A stretch of 64,000 nucleotides of DNA from Mucilaginibacter rubeus (GTDB taxonomy: Bacteria > Bacteroidota > Bacteroidia > Sphingobacteriales > Sphingobacteriaceae). This document shows, one piece after another, positions 60,934 through 64,000 of the stretch (positions are counted from its first letter, which is position 1; each line of letters begins with the position of its first letter). A program made the position numbers and the translations under genes. The stretch covers positions 4,216,001 to 4,280,000 of the forward strand of contig NZ_CP043450.1 in the NCBI RefSeq assembly GCF_003286415.2. Direction: 5' to 3'. Under the pieces are notes generated by a model, which did not search any database, was not told where the DNA came from, and saw only the letters and a list, made by a program, of their open reading frames with translations.

Positions 60934-61998
60934 ATGGATATAGCCAATTATTTAAGCGAACTACTTGGCCGGTACACTGAAGTAAGTGTACCCGGCCTGG
61001 GCTGCTTTTCGCGCCTCCGTGTAAATGGCTATTATGATGATGCCCAGGCAACATTGCACCCTCCCGGTCATAAACTGCATTTTGATCAGCAGCTAAAAGA
61101 CGATGAGATACTGACGCGTTACATTGCCGAAAAAAAGAAGATCTCACTGGCATCATCCAAATATTTCACCGAAAAATATATCAACAGCCTTAAACAGGAG
61201 CTTGCCCTACGCGAAGTTCCTTTTGCCGAACTGGGTTGGTTTTATTTACAGGATGGAAAAGTAGCGTTCAGGGCGCAGGAACAGGGTATAGATCCTTTAT
61301 TTTTTGGTTTGCCTGCAATTAAAATCAACAAGGTAAACTATATACCGCCACCTCCTCCGCCGCCGCCTTTACCAAGTGCAATACCGTTACAGCAAACTTT
61401 TACACCGCCACCGGTAGCTACAGTTCCGCTTAATAATGAGCCGGAGTATATTGCCGATGAGCCGGAAGTTGAACGCAGCTCAAACATCTGGATTATTATC
61501 GCGCTGGTAATAGTCGCCCTTGCCGCCGCGTTATTTGGCGTTTATAAATATAACCCGGCATTGTTACATCTTAATGACCGGGACACAACAGAACAACCAA
61601 AGGTTGAAACTCCGAAAGCAACTCCTGTAGTTAAACAGGATAGTACCAAAAAGGACTCAGCTCCGGCAAGCGTAGATACGACCAAGGCAATTTCCAAACC
61701 TGTTGAAGCGTTAAATAAGCCAACCGCCAATGCTGATACGGTTGCAAAAACTGAATACGCTATTTTCTTAGGATCATTTAAAACGGAAACTAAAAGCGAA
61801 GAGGCTGTTAAAGACTATAAGAGAAAAGGCATTGATGCCCGCATACTGAAAGGTCCAGGCACCGGTCCGCGTATTAAAATAATCATCGGAGGATTTGCAT
61901 CATCTGATGAAGCTGAAACCGCGAGAAAAAAACTCGTATCACAAGGAAAAATAACTAAAGACACATACTCAAAACAAATTACTGATTCTACGAAATGA
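60934..61998 (+). CDS. HU-CCDC81 plus SPOR domain membrane protein
   Basis: A 354-residue protein. The N-terminal region DIANYLSELLGRYTEVSVPGLGCFSRLRVNGYYD and LREVPFAELGWFYLQDGKVAFRAQ matches the paired HU-CCDC81-type domains (about 1-135). A proline run (PPPPPPPPLP, about 137-148), one membrane helix (about 187-205) and a Thr/Lys/Pro-rich linker follow. It ends in a SPOR domain (TEYAIFLGSFKTETKSEEAV ... IIGGFASSDEAETARKKL, about 275-350), which binds denuded peptidoglycan. Thus a cytoplasmic DNA-binding-like head is tied to a periplasmic wall-binding tail. The stop codon overlaps the ATG of the exbB-like gene (ATGA). A near-consensus -7 (TATTTTTA) with TTTG 18 nt upstream precedes the ATG by four bases. 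Confidence 0.88.
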   Translation: MDIANYLSELLGRYTEVSVPGLGCFSRLRVNGYYDDAQATLHPPGHKLHFDQQLKDDEILTRYIAEKKKISLASSKYFTEKYINSLKQELALREVPFAELGWFYLQDGKVAFRAQEQGIDPLFFGLPAIKINKVNYIPPPPPPPPLPSAIPLQQTFTPPPVATVPLNNEPEYIADEPEVERSSNIWIIIALVIVALAAALFGVYKYNPALLHLNDRDTTEQPKVETPKATPVVKQDSTKKDSAPASVDTTKAISKPVEALNKPTANADTVAKTEYAIFLGSFKTETKSEEAVKDYKRKGIDARILKGPGTGPRIKIIIGGFASSDEAETARKKLVSQGKITKDTYSKQITDSTK

Positions 61999-62708
61999 CT
62001 TTATTATTAATACAGCAACTTACAGATACCGCCAAACATCTGGCAGACACCGCAAATCACGCCGTAACAACTGCAGCCGCACCTGTCGAAGAACTTCGTT
62101 TTGGCGACCTGCTGATCAAAGGTGGCTGGGTAATGATCCCGATAGGTATTTTGGCTGTATTGGGGCTGGTTATATTTTTTGAGCGTTACTTTACCATCCG
62201 TAAAGCATCACGCGACGAATCAAACCTGATGGTACAAGTCCGTTCAAGTATTCACTCGGGTAACCTTGAATCGGCTATAGCTATTTGCCGTAACAACAAC
62301 ACCCCACTTGGCCGCATGTTACAGAAAGGGTTGTTGCGCATTGGTCGCCCAATAAAAGATATTGAAGGAGCAATCGAAAACGTTGGTAAGCTGGAAGTAT
62401 CCAAACTGGAAAAAAACATTGGTATTTTAGGTATCGTAGCCGGTATCGCGCCTATGTTCGGGTTCCTGGGTACTATTGCCGGGGTAATCAAGATCTTTTA
62501 TGATATCTCAAAAACCGATAACATCAGCATGGGTGTAATTTCGGGCGGTTTATACGTAAAAATGGTGACATCTGCGGCAGGTTTGTTTGTAGGTATTGTT
62601 GCTTACGTATGCTACCATGTTTTAAATATGATGGTTGATAAAGTGATCCTGAAACTGGAAACCGATGCCATTGAATTTATTGACTTGTTAGAGGAGCCGA
62701 GCAAATGA
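61995..62708 (+). CDS. MotA/TolQ/ExbB proton channel family protein
   Basis: A 237-residue inner-membrane protein of the ExbB/TolQ type. The first helix is WVMIPIGILAVLGLVIFFERYFTI (about 40-63), then the cytoplasmic domain with SGNLESAIAICRNNNTPLGRML. The last two helices carry GILGIVAGIAPMFGFLGTIAGVIKIF and MVTSAAGLFVGIVAYVCYHVL with the conserved Thr and Pro/Gly pattern. It forms the proton-driven motor with the ExbD protein (4-bp overlap) and powers TonB. It also overlaps the SPOR gene by 4 bp, so all are translationally coupled. Confidence 0.93.
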   Translation: MTLLLIQQLTDTAKHLADTANHAVTTAAAPVEELRFGDLLIKGGWVMIPIGILAVLGLVIFFERYFTIRKASRDESNLMVQVRSSIHSGNLESAIAICRNNNTPLGRMLQKGLLRIGRPIKDIEGAIENVGKLEVSKLEKNIGILGIVAGIAPMFGFLGTIAGVIKIFYDISKTDNISMGVISGGLYVKMVTSAAGLFVGIVAYVCYHVLNMMVDKVILKLETDAIEFIDLLEEPSK

Positions 62709-63106
62709 ATTTAAGGAAACGACACAGGGGCGCATCGGCAGAGGTACATACATCGGCAATGAACGATATTATGTTCTTCCTGCTGCTGTTTTTCCTCATA
62801 GCATCAACAGTTACCAACCCTAACGTTATTAAGCTGGTATTGCCTAAATCGTCAACCGGGCAATCGGTATCTAAAAAAACGATAACGGTATCGGTAACCA
62901 AGGACCTGAAATACTACGTAGATAAAAAAGAGATCCCGGTAGATGCCCTGCAAACCACACTGGCAGGCTATAAAAACCTGGCCACCGAACTTACCATAGT
63001 TTTATATGTTGATAAAACTGTAGCCATACAGGATGTGGTACAGGTAATGGACGTAGCACAAAAATTGAATATTAAACTGGTTTTGGCAACAGAACCTAAG
63101 GGATAA
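62705..63106 (+). CDS. ExbD/TolR family biopolymer transporter
   Basis: A 133-residue protein with one N-terminal helix (SAMNDIMFFLLLFFLIASTV, about 17-37) that holds the conserved proton-path Asp (MNDIMF). A periplasmic ExbD domain follows (NVIKLVLPKSSTGQSVSKKTITVSVTKDLKYYVDKKEIPVDAL ... ELTIVLYVDKTVAIQDVVQVMDVAQKLNIKLVLATE). The ATG overlaps the ExbB stop. It is the stator partner of the ExbB protein. A low-complexity spacer separates it from the TonB gene. Confidence 0.94.
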   Translation: MNLRKRHRGASAEVHTSAMNDIMFFLLLFFLIASTVTNPNVIKLVLPKSSTGQSVSKKTITVSVTKDLKYYVDKKEIPVDALQTTLAGYKNLATELTIVLYVDKTVAIQDVVQVMDVAQKLNIKLVLATEPKG

Positions 63107-63312
63107 CAGTGGCAGTTTCGGTTTAAGATTTGCAGTAGCTTATTGCAGTAAGTTACTGTAAATTGTTTAAGCAAACTGCCACTTTGTAAAAGTAGCAGTT
63201 GCAGTTTGCAGTAGCAGTTACATTTTATGGCTTTGTAACCTTTTCAACTGCCGCTGTAAACTGCCACTGCTACTAAAAAAAACTGCTAATTAAAAATTGC
63301 ACTAATTTAAAA
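63107..63312. repeat. 206-bp CAGT-rich low-complexity spacer with inverted words
   Basis: Repeated GCAGT/ACTGC words fill the gap between exbD and tonB. AGTGGCAGTTT (63108-63118) recurs inverted as AAACTGCCACT at 63173-63183 and 63258-63268, so alternative hairpins can form. No gene is seen. Confidence 0.7.
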
Positions 63313-64000
63313 ATGGAGTACAGGGAAGAAAATAACTATCCGAAAGCATTTATAGCAACAGGCATTATCATGGCTGTGCTGATAGCGGCATGTTATTTTA
63401 TTGTGTTTAAAAATCCACCGGTTGAAGAGAATGGTACCGGTGGTATTCTTGTAAACTATGGTACGGTTGATGAAGGTATGGGCGATGATTATATGAGCAC
63501 AGAAGAACCTTCTGTAGCCGAAAAAGCTAATCACACCAAACCCGATAAGGTTACCGAATCAAAACCTACCGAAGAAAAACCGACTCCCGAAAGCAGCGAA
63601 AAAACTGTAGTTACTCAAAATAATGAAGACGCGCCGGAAGTAGCTGCACCTACAAAAAAACCAAGCCAGAATGTAGCTCCTACTCCTCCGGTAAAAACAC
63701 CGCCGGCTAAACCTACGGTTAATCAAAACGCCCTGTACAAAGGCAAGGCCTCAACCGGTACTGGCGAAGGTGACGGTACTGGCAAAACTCCGGGTAACCA
63801 GGGTAAAACTACGGGTACTACGCTTACCAATAACTATAATGGCACAGGCTCGGGTAATGGTGGTAGCCTAAACATGGCGCAACGTAACTTTGTGAGCCGT
63901 CCTTCTGTGAGTGATGCCAATCGTCAAAGCGGGAAAATCGTTGTTGATATTAGGGTTGATAAAGATGGGAATGTTACTTATGCCCGTGCAGGTGCCCGCG
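63313..64000 (+). CDS. TonB-family energy transducer, partial
   Basis: An open frame from ATG 63313 to the window end (229 codons, no stop, so the C-terminus is missing). The N-terminal cytoplasmic MEYREENNYPKAF is followed by one membrane helix (about 14-32, IATGIIMAVLIAACYFIVF), a long Pro/Glu/Thr/Lys-rich periplasmic spacer, a Gly/Thr-rich region (NQNALYKGKASTGTGEGDGTG...) and then the start of a TonB C-terminal domain (NFVSRPSVSDANRQSGKIVVDIRVDKDGNV). It transmits ExbB/D energy to outer-membrane proteins. With a barrel carrying a possible TonB box in the same operon, it may serve that barrel specifically. Confidence 0.88.
   Translation, partial: MEYREENNYPKAFIATGIIMAVLIAACYFIVFKNPPVEENGTGGILVNYGTVDEGMGDDYMSTEEPSVAEKANHTKPDKVTESKPTEEKPTPESSEKTVVTQNNEDAPEVAAPTKKPSQNVAPTPPVKTPPAKPTVNQNALYKGKASTGTGEGDGTGKTPGNQGKTTGTTLTNNYNGTGSGNGGSLNMAQRNFVSRPSVSDANRQSGKIVVDIRVDKDGNVTYARAGAR

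Overview
The window is Bacteroidota chromosome, most probably from the Sphingobacteriaceae (a Mucilaginibacter- or Pedobacter-like soil bacterium). The genus is inference; the phylum rests on SusC/SusD, hybrid two-component and CarboxypepD-reg/TonB receptor genes, on TAnnTTTG promoter elements, on weak or absent Shine-Dalgarno sequences, and on dispersed GTCATTGCGAGG-type palindromes. No rRNA, tRNA, CRISPR array, phage or transposase gene was seen.

Layout. 14-2233: a secreted GH27 alpha-galactosidase (minus). 2528-3891: three tandem paralogous small secreted beta-proteins. 4017-8721: a likely metal-handling cluster (CENR/CDGKC small membrane protein, TonB receptor, PepSY membrane protein, heavy-metal-binding lipoprotein). 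8961-15330: mixed single genes (small unknown protein, DUF3179 membrane protein, FrnE/DsbA-like oxidoreductase, a lipoprotein with 28 Gly-Thr repeats, a YbjJ-like MFS permease behind a perfect palindrome, NhaA). 15386-35693, all minus: a beta-mannan utilisation locus. It reads, in transcription order, HTCS sensor; SusC, SusD, IPT/TIG surface glycan-binding lipoprotein, jelly-roll CBM-like protein; AraC regulator; SSS symporter, GH130, AGE epimerase, clan GH-A lipoprotein, GH26. 36166-38780: a MlaE-MlaF-MlaD lipid-transport operon. 39229-51130: acyltransferase, sigma/anti-sigma-like pair, DinB-like protein, SPFH protein, lipocalin-like lipoprotein, Bcr/CflA efflux pump, surface-antigen barrel, glycine-zipper protein, alpha/beta hydrolase and GntP permease. 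51482-53289: two stand-alone receiver proteins bracketing two paralogous tiny zinc-ribbon proteins, one of which starts at GTG and is easily missed. 53361-54313: a GbsR/MarR-type regulator with a membrane protein and two matching dyads. 54529-55626: a DUF922-like putative metalloprotease. 55898-64000: an operon of a TPR protein, a plug-less TonB-receptor-like barrel, an HU-CCDC81/SPOR protein, ExbB, ExbD and a TonB that runs off the window.

How the genes cooperate. In the mannan locus SusC/D and the two binding proteins capture oligosaccharides, GH26 (with GH27 trimming galactose) yields mannobiose, the SSS carrier imports it, the AGE enzyme epimerises it to mannosylglucose, and GH130 phosphorolyses this to mannose 1-phosphate and glucose. 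This is the route known from Bacteroides fragilis; the extra clan GH-A lipoprotein is the unassigned member. At the right end, the TPR/barrel/SPOR/ExbBD/TonB set looks like an outer-membrane machine with its own proton-driven motor.

Several genes (4029, 8961, 54313 minus, possibly 60934) have the -7 element only 3-6 nt before the ATG, which suggests leaderless transcripts.
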